The translations under genes and the position numbers were made by a program. Positions 24,652 through 31,879 of a DNA stretch of 37,453 bases are shown here, one piece after another. The notes beneath the pieces are model-generated. The model saw only the letters and a list, made by a program, of their open reading frames with translations, did no database searches and had not been told where the DNA came from. The stretch's first letter is position 1, and every line of letters begins with the position of its first letter. This DNA is from Alphaproteobacteria bacterium. GTDB lineage: Bacteria; Pseudomonadota; Alphaproteobacteria; RF32; CAG-239. The stretch lies in NCBI GenBank assembly GCA_017939155.1, contig JAGAZZ010000017.1, forward strand, positions 1 to 37,453. Direction: 5' to 3'.

Positions 24652-24967
24652 TTTAGCACGCCCCCATATTTAAAACCGAAAATCGCTACAAGCGATTTTA
24701 CAATGGGGCGCAAAGACGCAAAAAAAGTCCGGTGGACTGTTTTTGCCGAGCGCTATAGCAGCTCTTAGCGAACGGCTTGGCGGTAACGCCAACTAAGTAA
24801 GCCTAGAGCTGGCTTGACCGTAGCGAAGTTGCTGAGCACTCCGTGCGAAGCCTACGAAGCAAGACGGAGAGTGCTGGTGCTGGAAGCGAATTTAAAGTTG
24901 CGGTGTACAAAGAGGTACATAAGACTTTAAATTCGCTTATATGACCGTGCTTTATCAAGCCCTCCCC
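24652..24967 (+). repeat. palindromic intergenic repeat, copy B, with an inserted structured module
   Basis: It starts CCCCCATATTTAAAACCGAAA and then has a small hairpin (AATCGC/GCGATT). The next ~160 bp (24724-24883) are a separate structured module also found near tRNA-Pro. The family's main palindrome follows: a 14-bp perfect stem AAGCGAATTTAAAG (24884-24897) / CTTTAAATTCGCTT (24925-24938) around a GTGTACAAAGAGGTACAT core. It ends TATGACCGTGCTTTATCAAGCCC, next to the helicase promoter. Confidence 0.8.
24724..24883 (+). repeat. structured ~160-nt module, copy 1
   Basis: It begins with the AGTCCGGTGGACT hairpin and T run. It then has GGCG-GTAA-CGCC (a GNRA tetraloop), AAGCC/GGCTT, TTGACCGTAGCGAAGTT and TGAGCAC-TCC-GTGC. 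It ends ACGAAGCAAGACGGAGA. A diverged copy lies in the opposite direction at about 33595-33756, where the GNRA, GCAC/GTGC and AAGCC stems have changed sequence but remain paired. Confidence 0.6.
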
Positions 24968-24979
24968 AAAAAATTTTGC

Positions 24980-25008
24980 TTGACAAAAAAAATTCCTCCC
25001 TCTATATT
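24980..25008 (+). promoter_or_regulatory. promoter of the helicase gene
   Basis: TTGACA (24980-24985), 17 bp, TATATT (25003-25008). It starts directly after repeat copy B and excludes an upstream translation start for the helicase. Confidence 0.75.
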
Positions 25009-25035
25009 AAGAACAAAAGACGAACTGGAAAAACA

Positions 25036-26373
25036 ATGACCCCCAAAACCAACATTCAAGAAATCAACGCCCTAAAATCTGTCTCCAAAGCCGTTAAAGA
25101 CTTGGATGAGCTAAACCTCACACAACGCAAACTCTTTGACAAGATAGAGCACACACACGCCAATATCTTCATCCAAGGTCAAGCCGGAACCGGCAAATCA
25201 ACTTTTATTAAATACTTAAAAAAACACTCCAAAAAGCGCATCCGCCTCGTTGCCCCAACGGCAATTGCCGCGTTAAATATCGAGGGCGCCACAATCCATT
25301 CTATGTTCACGTTACCGCTAAGTGACTTTTTAATTATGCGCGAAGTTCTCTCAACCCGCCGCCGCAAGCTAAAATCAATCTTAAAAAAGACCGACATCTT
25401 AATTATAGACGAGGTTTCCATGCTCCGTCCGGACATTTTAGACGCAATTGAAGCGCTATGTTGTCAAGCTCGCGGCACGCTTGCCCTTTTTGGCGGCATA
25501 CAAATCATTTTAATTGGAGACCTCTGTCAGCTCCCCCCTATCATAAAGCCAAGCGCCGCCCCGATATTCAAACACGAATACAACACCGCCGAGCCTTATT
25601 TTTTTGACGCTAAATCCTATCAAAAAGGCTGTTTTGAAAAAATTGAATTAACCGAGGTTTATCGCCAAAATGACCGCGAGCTCCTCTCATATCTGCAAAA
25701 CTTAAGGCAAGACATTAACCTCCCGCAAACTGTTTCATACTTTAACCGTACAGAAACTTATCCGCCGGATTTCATCTCAACTGCCGTCACCATCACCCCT
25801 TATCGCACTAAGGCAGACAGCATAAACAACCGCCGCCTCATGGAGCTCAAAACCAAAGAACACACCTATGAAGCCAAACTCACCGGTTCTTTTGAAAAAA
25901 TGCCGGACACGCCGTCCCCAAAATTTTTAACCTTAAAAGAAGGCGCTCTGGTCATATTTAATAAAAACAACTATCCGGATTATATCAACGGCACTTCCGG
26001 TATAATCGAAAAGTTAGATGACCGCGCCATCATCGTCCGTTGCCTCAATGATAACAAATACATCACTGTCCGCCGCGAAGAGTGGAAATCTTTTGCCTAT
26101 GACATAGACGACATAAGTGGTGAAATCAAAGAAAAAGAAACCGGCTCTTTCATCCAATTTCCCCTCCAGTTAGGCTACGCTTTAACCATACACAAAGCCC
26201 AAGGCAAAACACTGGACCGCGTCATCATAGATATTGACCGCGGCGCCTTTGCCCACGGTCAACTCTATGTTGCCCTTTCCCGTACCCGCAAAAAAGAAGA
26301 TATGCTGATAAAAACCACTCTCTCCGAAGATGACATCATCTTTTCATCGCGCATCAAAAGCTTTTTAAGCTGA
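25036..26373 (+). CDS. Pif1/RecD-like superfamily 1 DNA helicase
   Basis: The 445-residue 5'-3' helicase is of the Pif1/RecD2 type. Walker A GQAGTGKST lies at about 48-56, the DEXX box in ILIIDEVSML near 120, motif III in ILIGDLCQLPP near 160 and LTEVYRQ (motif IV) near 205. The UvrD_C_2-like end holds LGYALTIHKAQGKTLDRVII and GQLYVALSRTR. The motifs are complete. Proteins of this size act alone, typically on replication or recombination intermediates; the cellular role here is not known. The ATG at 25036 has GGAA about 6 nt upstream. It is a single gene between repeat elements. Confidence 0.9.
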   Translation: MTPKTNIQEINALKSVSKAVKDLDELNLTQRKLFDKIEHTHANIFIQGQAGTGKSTFIKYLKKHSKKRIRLVAPTAIAALNIEGATIHSMFTLPLSDFLIMREVLSTRRRKLKSILKKTDILIIDEVSMLRPDILDAIEALCCQARGTLALFGGIQIILIGDLCQLPPIIKPSAAPIFKHEYNTAEPYFFDAKSYQKGCFEKIELTEVYRQNDRELLSYLQNLRQDINLPQTVSYFNRTETYPPDFISTAVTITPYRTKADSINNRRLMELKTKEHTYEAKLTGSFEKMPDTPSPKFLTLKEGALVIFNKNNYPDYINGTSGIIEKLDDRAIIVRCLNDNKYITVRREEWKSFAYDIDDISGEIKEKETGSFIQFPLQLGYALTIHKAQGKTLDRVIIDIDRGAFAHGQLYVALSRTRKKEDMLIKTTLSEDDIIFSSRIKSFLS

Positions 26374-26387
26374 AAAAATACTTTCCT

Positions 26388-26532
26388 ATATTTAAAACCC
26401 AAAGAGCGTCACTCAAGAACGCGCTTGCCGCAGGAAAAACTGCCCTGCTGGAAGCGAATTTAAAGCCGTAGTGTACAAAAGGAGTACATGAGGTTTTAAA
26501 TTCGCAATCATGAGAGTATTTTATCAAGCCCC
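26388..26532 (+). repeat. palindromic intergenic repeat, copy C
   Basis: It starts just after the helicase stop with TATATTTAAAACCCAAAG and a GAGCG...CGC hairpin. It then has CCCTGCTGG, a GCGAATTTAAA left arm, a GTGTACAAAAGGAGTACAT core, a TTTAAATTCGC right arm, and ends TTTTATCAAGCCCC. The last 92 bp (26441-26532) are repeated in copy D with one mismatch. Confidence 0.85.
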
Positions 26533-26680
26533 AAAAATTTAAAACCGAAAATCACCCCAGGTGATTTTGCCATGGGGTTGAGAAAATGCCCTGCTGGAAG
26601 CGAATTTAAAGCCGTAGTGTACAAAAGGAGTACATGAGGTTTTAAATTCGCAATCATGAGGGTATTTTATCAAGCCCCCT
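26533..26680 (+). repeat. palindromic intergenic repeat, copy D, abutting the ankyrin gene
   Basis: It starts AAAAATTTAAAACCGAAAA, has an AATCACC/GGTGATT hairpin, then 92 bp (26587-26678) identical to copy C except one base. Its final CT forms part of the TAG stop codon of the ankyrin-repeat gene on the minus strand, so the element joins the gene end exactly. Confidence 0.85.
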
Positions 26681-29297
26681 AAAAAAGCTCTTTAACAGCT
26701 TTTGCAAAACAAGGGTTACTCTCTTTTAACAACTCATCCAAGCTATTCTGAACCGACGTCTTGTCCGCACCTTTTTCAAGCAACAGCCGAACCTTGCCAA
26801 TATCATTGCCTTTAACAGCATACGCCAAAACGCTCACACCGTTGTTATCTTTTGCATTAATATCAGCTCCTGCTCTTAAAAGCGCCTCCACAACGCCCAT
26901 CTCGGCTTGCAAATTTTCCACTGCGTACATCAACGCCGTTTTGCCGTTTTCATCTTTAAGCGCCACATCTGCCTTATATGAAATAAGCTCTTCTGTCTGC
27001 AAAGCATTAACTCTGGCCATTGGATTGCCAACCGCATACATTAAAACCGACTTTCCTTTCTTATCCGCCGCATTAACGTCAGCTCCCCTTTCCAATAACA
27101 AATGTTGTTTAACTGCTAAATTATATTTGCCGCCCACAGCATACATTAAAGCCGTCTTTCCGTCCTTATCCTTAACGGCAATATCTTCTTCGCCGATTGC
27201 CTTTAAAATCGTTACCAGATTAACCCCGGCTTCACCCTCTGCCGCATACATCAAAACTGATTTTCCGGCATTATCTCGGGCGCGGGCATTGCCATACATA
27301 CGCAACACCTCTCGCAAAACCTCCGGTCTGCCATCTCTTGCCAATAACATCATAAAGCTAACCCCTTGATTATCTTTTCTATTAATCAAACCGCGCCTTG
27401 GTCTCAACACAAAATTAATCAAATCATAATTGCCGCCATCCAACGCATACATCAAAAGTGTACGCCCGTTATCAAGCGTATAATCACGCATACTATCATT
27501 AGCCGGCCAAACCTTGCGTGTCATATCTTTATTGCCGTTCTTAAGCGCAAATACAGCCGGATAATAGCCTTTTTTATCAACTGCATAAATATCACCGCCA
27601 TGCGCCAGAAGCATATTGACCACATCAAAATTATCGCTTTGGCAGGCATACGACAACACCGACACGCCGTCTTTATCAGACTCATTTGCCGCCATCCCTC
27701 GTTCAAGTAACGCCGTAACCGTTTTAATATCGCCTTTTTTAGCCGCATACATCAAAACTGACTTACCGTTTTTATCCGCCACAGCCGGGCTTTCCCCTTT
27801 ATTAATCAATATTTCAACAATATCAACCCACCCGTTTTCAGCTGCCGTCATTAAAGCATTTTTGCCAATATTATCCACTGCAGAAATATCCGCTCCCTTC
27901 TCAATAAGATGGTTAAAAGCTTCCGTCTGTCCGCTTTCTGCCGCATACATCAAAGCTGTTTTTCCCTCATTATCAACCGCCCCAAGATTATCTCCTTTAT
28001 AAAGCTGATAATTGATAATTTTAAGATTTCCCCCAAGGGCCGCATACATCAAAACCGTTCGCCCCGAATTGTCTTTTTGCCAAACATCTCCACCTTTATC
28101 AAGCGTTTGTTTATAGCGTTCATAGTCGCCTTTTTTAGCATACATCATCAAAAGCGTTTCACCGTCATAGCCGCTTTCGTTAACATCTTTAACTTTATCA
28201 GCAAAAAGCTCAAAAATTTCAGGCTCTGAATCTGCTTTCAAAAGCGCTCTATAAATTGCCGATACACCATCTTTGTCTTTAGCCCAAATATCCGCGCCAC
28301 GTTCCAAAAAGCGTTTTACTGCCTTGAGGTCATTCATCTCAAGCGCATAAGAAAAAAGCGTTTTTTCTCCGTCTTTCGTCTTGCCCTCCAGCGTTGCTCT
28401 GCATTTTTGTAACTCATCAAAAACAACTGTATTTTGCTGTTTTAACATCATCTCTAAAGCTTCATCAGTAGGCACTGCTCCGGCTCTTAAAAACATCTCC
28501 ACAGCCTTAGCATACTCATTGTTTTTATCCCGATATGTCAAAAGCCGCATCAACGCCGCATGAACATCGCCCGCATTATGTTTTAACAAAAATTCAATCA
28601 CTTCAGGCTTAGCGGCACTTGCGGCAAAACTTAATAAATCAGTTCCCTTAACTGAAAGCTCTTTAAGGTTTCCAATCTTTTGTGCCAAAGCTTCAAGCGT
28701 TGCAATATCAGCCTCTGTCAATCTCTCCGTCAAGAAATAATCAGCTCCTTCGGCTCCGTTATCAAGCAACACTTTAACAATCTCGGCTTTGTTTTCAAAC
28801 ACAGCCTTTTTAAGCGGAGTCATAATTCTTGCATCCCGATACCCCGGCATTTCATCCGGACGGTGCTTGCCCTTAAATTCAAGCACCCCATTAACGTCCG
28901 CCCCTTTCTTGAGCAACGTATGCACAAGCGCCGCATTGCCTCCCTCAATTGCCGCAGTCATATATTCCGGTTTATTAAAATCAATCGTTTTACTCTGTTC
29001 CAACAGCGCAAACGTCGCCTCATCACCCAAAGATAACGCCAAAGCAAGCGCCGAAACGCCGTCCTCACCCTTAGCTTCAACATCTGCCCCTTTCTTAAGC
29101 AAAGCTTCAACAGCCTTTCCGTCTTTAGCTTTAAGAGCCTTAACTAACGCCAATTCATTACCTTCGTTAAGCGGCGTCTTGCCGTCCCAATAAACGGAAA
29201 TCACGGCCTTATCACTCCCGCCGTTCATTACCCAAACGCCGCCCGCAACTGCTGTCAATGCTAAAACGCTACCTAAAACAAGTGCTGATTTTTTCAT
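26679..29297 (-). CDS. exported or membrane-anchored ankyrin-repeat protein
   Basis: The 872-residue protein has an N-terminal hydrophobic segment (MKKSALVLGSVLALTAVAGG), a signal peptide or signal anchor. The rest is a long solenoid of ankyrin repeats, roughly twenty or more, with the unit GKTALMYAA..G....V..LL.KGADV.A.D. Typical units are GKTALMYAAESGQTEAF and GVSVLSYACQSDNFDVV. It therefore probably acts in the periplasm or outside the cell as a protein-binding scaffold. Many internal units are near-identical at the LMYA core, which fits expansion by duplication. It is a single gene with its own promoter. Its stop codon lies in repeat copy D. Confidence 0.92.
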   Translation of the reverse strand: MKKSALVLGSVLALTAVAGGVWVMNGGSDKAVISVYWDGKTPLNEGNELALVKALKAKDGKAVEALLKKGADVEAKGEDGVSALALALSLGDEATFALLEQSKTIDFNKPEYMTAAIEGGNAALVHTLLKKGADVNGVLEFKGKHRPDEMPGYRDARIMTPLKKAVFENKAEIVKVLLDNGAEGADYFLTERLTEADIATLEALAQKIGNLKELSVKGTDLLSFAASAAKPEVIEFLLKHNAGDVHAALMRLLTYRDKNNEYAKAVEMFLRAGAVPTDEALEMMLKQQNTVVFDELQKCRATLEGKTKDGEKTLFSYALEMNDLKAVKRFLERGADIWAKDKDGVSAIYRALLKADSEPEIFELFADKVKDVNESGYDGETLLMMYAKKGDYERYKQTLDKGGDVWQKDNSGRTVLMYAALGGNLKIINYQLYKGDNLGAVDNEGKTALMYAAESGQTEAFNHLIEKGADISAVDNIGKNALMTAAENGWVDIVEILINKGESPAVADKNGKSVLMYAAKKGDIKTVTALLERGMAANESDKDGVSVLSYACQSDNFDVVNMLLAHGGDIYAVDKKGYYPAVFALKNGNKDMTRKVWPANDSMRDYTLDNGRTLLMYALDGGNYDLINFVLRPRRGLINRKDNQGVSFMMLLARDGRPEVLREVLRMYGNARARDNAGKSVLMYAAEGEAGVNLVTILKAIGEEDIAVKDKDGKTALMYAVGGKYNLAVKQHLLLERGADVNAADKKGKSVLMYAVGNPMARVNALQTEELISYKADVALKDENGKTALMYAVENLQAEMGVVEALLRAGADINAKDNNGVSVLAYAVKGNDIGKVRLLLEKGADKTSVQNSLDELLKESNPCFAKAVKELF

Positions 29298-29316
29298 AAT
29301 GCCTCGCTAAAATAAA

Positions 29317-29345
29317 ACTATATCATTAAAGCTACTCTAGCCCAA
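29317..29345 (-). promoter_or_regulatory. promoter of the ankyrin gene
   Basis: Minus strand TTGGGC (29340-29345), 17 bp, TATAGT (29317-29322), between the spanin genes and the ankyrin ATG. Confidence 0.4.
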
Positions 29346-29372
29346 ACTTATGAAAAAAATCTTAAAAGCCCC

Positions 29373-29609
29373 TCAATATTTTGCCTTATATTCCGCCAAA
29401 CACTTAGCCATATCCAAAGGGGTTTTAATCGCATCAATACACAAAACCGGTTCTCTCGGCACCTGCATTGTCACATATTCAGTCCGCCTGCAACCGCAAA
29501 ATAACAGGGCTGTGAGAAATATCAGCCCCCCAATCAAACGCCGTCTTGTCTTCACGCGCCGCGCGCTCCAGCGCTCTTCTTGTTTTTTCAATTTTAACAT
29601 TATTTTCAT
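29373..29609 (-). CDS. probable o-spanin (Rz1-like lipoprotein), overlapping the i-spanin
   Basis: The 78-residue ORF starts within the i-spanin gene in another frame and runs past its end, the classic Rz/Rz1 arrangement. A basic N-terminus (KKQEERWSARRVKTRRR) leads to a hydrophobic signal (LIGGLIFLTALLFCGC) with a lipobox-like FCGC cysteine. A short mature part with VPREPVLCIDAIKTPL follows. O-spanins are outer-membrane lipoproteins that bind the i-spanin across the periplasm to fuse membranes at lysis. The start may be this ATG or the Met three codons later. The call rests mainly on position and architecture. Confidence 0.7.
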   Translation of the reverse strand: MKIMLKLKKQEERWSARRVKTRRRLIGGLIFLTALLFCGCRRTEYVTMQVPREPVLCIDAIKTPLDMAKCLAEYKAKY

Positions 29610-29763
29610 AAGCCTCTTTAAGTTTGGAATACAAAATCTCGCTGTTCTGTTTATACAAAGCCCCGCTTTTTCTCGCCATCTCTTCGCTTTTTTTATAATA
29701 AACCGCAGCCGTTACCGCCATAAACGCTAAAAGACATAACCCCGCTATCACTCCCTTGACCAT
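29479..29763 (-). CDS. probable i-spanin (Rz-like)
   Basis: The 94-residue protein has an N-terminal TM segment (VIAGLCLLAFMAVTAAVYY) and a long charged coiled-coil periplasmic region (KLKEAYENNVKIEKTRRALE). This is the plan of Rz i-spanins. It overlaps the end of the endolysin gene by 16 bp, has GGAGGGG just before the ATG, and contains the start of the overlapping o-spanin-like ORF. I infer it spans the periplasm with the o-spanin during phage lysis. Confidence 0.75.
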   Translation of the reverse strand: MVKGVIAGLCLLAFMAVTAAVYYKKSEEMARKSGALYKQNSEILYSKLKEAYENNVKIEKTRRALERAAREDKTAFDWGADISHSPVILRLQAD

Positions 29764-30230
29764 ATCCCCTCCCTGATAACACGAGCAATACGCAAAGCTC
29801 TTTTCGGCGTCTGTTTAGCATATTTAGAGCGCAAACACTCCGCCGCCGCCTCATTAAACCGCCCGCGACGTATCGCCTCCAGCATTTTCTGAAACTCTAA
29901 AAGCCCCTCAAATCCCAACTGAAAACACATATCCAAAAGTGCATACTGCCGCTCCACATCAAGCTTGGCAAAAAAATCAATCTTTTTTAACTTTTCCAAG
30001 CACTTCTGCACATCATTACGCAACAGCATTAACGCCGCATTGCGTGTAATGCCGTGCCGCCAATCCCCCACTGCCTTTAATTCAGCCGCATTAAACGGAT
30101 TCGTGTCAATACATCGCCCGATTCCAATGGTCAGTTTTCCCAAATGGTCATAATAAGGCATCAAACGACACCCTTCGTGAAATTCAAACCGCGCCGCAAT
30201 TTCACTAAAATTTTTCTTTACGCTAATCAT
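29748..30230 (-). CDS. phage-type endolysin, T4-like lysozyme (GH24)
   Basis: The 160-residue muramidase shows the catalytic triad with T4 lysozyme spacing: E19 in EFHEGCRLMPYYD, D28 and T34 in GKLTIGIGR. There is no signal peptide or anchor, so export would need a holin, and none is visible nearby. The remaining helical domain (DVERQYALLDMCFQLGFEGL, WRHGITRNAAL) is family-typical. GGAG precedes the ATG immediately downstream of a strong terminator. It heads the cassette endolysin, i-spanin, o-spanin. Confidence 0.92.
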   Translation of the reverse strand: MISVKKNFSEIAARFEFHEGCRLMPYYDHLGKLTIGIGRCIDTNPFNAAELKAVGDWRHGITRNAALMLLRNDVQKCLEKLKKIDFFAKLDVERQYALLDMCFQLGFEGLLEFQKMLEAIRRGRFNEAAAECLRSKYAKQTPKRALRIARVIREGIWSRE

Positions 30231-30241
30231 AAATACTCTCC

Positions 30242-30266
30242 AAAAAAAGGGCAGTAAATACTGCCC
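30242..30266 (-). terminator. terminator between the fibre gene and the endolysin
   Basis: The perfect stem GGGCAGTA/TACTGCCC is followed on the minus strand by a T run, only 12 nt before the endolysin ATG. It would separate fibre and lysis transcription, or require antitermination. Confidence 0.85.
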
Positions 30267-30286
30267 TTATCCCTTGATAAAAATTG

Positions 30287-31879
30287 TTAAACCTCTGTAA
30301 AAGGTCGCCATAAAACAACCTCGTTGCTTTTAATGCAAGTATGCTCCAAATCAATATTCCCTCGCCAATATTGACTGGACTGATTATTTCCCAGCCATAT
30401 CTCACCATTACCAAGCATTGCTACCGTCGTTTTATAAACAAATGTCCACTCAGAAAGAGCAGGCAAAGTCGCCTCTGTATACCCGTTATCTTCAATAAAA
30501 TACAAGCTATACCCGTCATCTAAGACATAATTTCCGAACACCCAATACGTCTTCCCGTTAGTAATGGCAACAAGTCCACGGGCACTTCCATCATTTAACG
30601 CAATCTTACCTCCGCTAATCATAAAAAGTTGCTTACTATTAGTTGAGTTATACATTCCCCCTTGATAAGATGAAGCGCTTGAATAGGTAAATTTAGACAA
30701 GATACTATACGGTTGGTCAAAATATTCGCTCAGTTTATTAAAATTAAACTTCAGATATTTCGTACTCGAAAAATCACTTGCTTTATTATCAGAAATCGTC
30801 ACGTTTTCATCACCGACCATATCAAAATGAGCTAAATAAAGCTTATATGACGAATGTGCCGGAATACCAATTGTCCCTGCCCAATAAAAACCTTCTTTGT
30901 CTTCATCGCTCAAAGACATTTCAACCGTGCCGTCATTTTTTACAAAAACGGAATATGTCGCCGCTTGTCCGTCATCTGTCGTAATATCTAAAATTCCTTT
31001 ATCAATAAAACTCATCAGATGATAAGGGCGCCAAGCCGACGCACCGTTTATAAAAATTTCGGTTTTAAATAAATTAATAGTCCCACTCCAAGGCACACCG
31101 CCATTGCAATAACCGATACAAAACTGATTAGCCGCCCCATATACCGCAACGCTGCTTTGCACCTCGATATGTGTAACCTCAGTCCAAGTTTGTGTCGAAC
31201 CGGAATTATAACCGGCTTTAAGAGTATATTTATTTCCGTCAAACTCTAAGCTGATTTTATAATCTTTATCAAGGCTCAACGTTTGGTCAGAAACAATTCC
31301 GTTTGCAATATCATAACCGCTTGTCGAACTGGCAAGACTAAGCACCAAATGGTTTGTGTCATCAACGCAAAGCTTCGGCGCAGCATACGCTGTTGAATAA
31401 TGCCCGAACAGACATTCCCCATTGCTAAAACCTTCCGCGGGCGTATGCACCCACATCACAATTTTCCACAAATTGCTCCCGGGATTAAACGTCGTATAAA
31501 TATTGTTTGCCGCACTAATATCACTTAAAATGCCATTGGAAGAAATAACCGGATTCCCTCTTTTAAGCAAATTGTCAAAAACGCAATTGGAACAATAATA
31601 GGTCTTTCCTTTCGGCGCTAAAACGCCATGTCCGCCCATAAAAGATGAAAAATTCCAAAGCTCACCTTCTTGAAATTCAATAGCCGGAGGACACATCCGA
31701 ACCTCATCCAGCCTATTTGGACTAAGTTGATACTCAAACCCTTCAAACAATTGCAAATTTTTAACAATCGACGTATTTTGTTTAACTGACACTAATTCAT
31801 TAATATACCAATATCTATCCTTTTCAATCTTCAATTGAACCGGAAAGTTAGCATACGCTTTAACTGATTTCATACTCAT
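30287..31879 (-). CDS. phage-like fibre protein with LamG/concanavalin-like domain
   Basis: The 530-residue beta-rich protein has no signal peptide. It contains jelly-roll type stretches typical of laminin-G/concanavalin-like domains: WKIVMWVHTPAEGF...LFGHYSTAYAAPKLCV, YKISLEFDGNKYTLKAG and WSGTINLFKTEIFINGASAW. A related block recurs near the end (WTFVYKTTVAMLGNGEIWLG, YWRGNIDLEHTCI). Such proteins commonly occur at the tips of phage tails or as adhesins. AGGAGG lies 6 nt before the ATG. Its start overlaps the preceding gene's stop as ATGA, so the two are coupled. Confidence 0.65.
   Translation of the reverse strand: MSMKSVKAYANFPVQLKIEKDRYWYINELVSVKQNTSIVKNLQLFEGFEYQLSPNRLDEVRMCPPAIEFQEGELWNFSSFMGGHGVLAPKGKTYYCSNCVFDNLLKRGNPVISSNGILSDISAANNIYTTFNPGSNLWKIVMWVHTPAEGFSNGECLFGHYSTAYAAPKLCVDDTNHLVLSLASSTSGYDIANGIVSDQTLSLDKDYKISLEFDGNKYTLKAGYNSGSTQTWTEVTHIEVQSSVAVYGAANQFCIGYCNGGVPWSGTINLFKTEIFINGASAWRPYHLMSFIDKGILDITTDDGQAATYSVFVKNDGTVEMSLSDEDKEGFYWAGTIGIPAHSSYKLYLAHFDMVGDENVTISDNKASDFSSTKYLKFNFNKLSEYFDQPYSILSKFTYSSASSYQGGMYNSTNSKQLFMISGGKIALNDGSARGLVAITNGKTYWVFGNYVLDDGYSLYFIEDNGYTEATLPALSEWTFVYKTTVAMLGNGEIWLGNNQSSQYWRGNIDLEHTCIKSNEVVLWRPFTEV

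Noticed and set aside
24976-25035. 20-codon upstream extension of the helicase
   Set aside because: It begins upstream of the -35/-10 boxes, so it would not be in the mRNA from the visible promoter.
26441-26678. CRISPR-like array from two 92-bp repeats
   Set aside because: Only two units, repeat far too long, internal palindrome, no cas genes and no short unique spacer.
26761-27369. Long open frame antisense to the ankyrin gene
   Set aside because: It arises from the periodic composition of the ankyrin repeats; no start signal and repetitive S/L/P composition.
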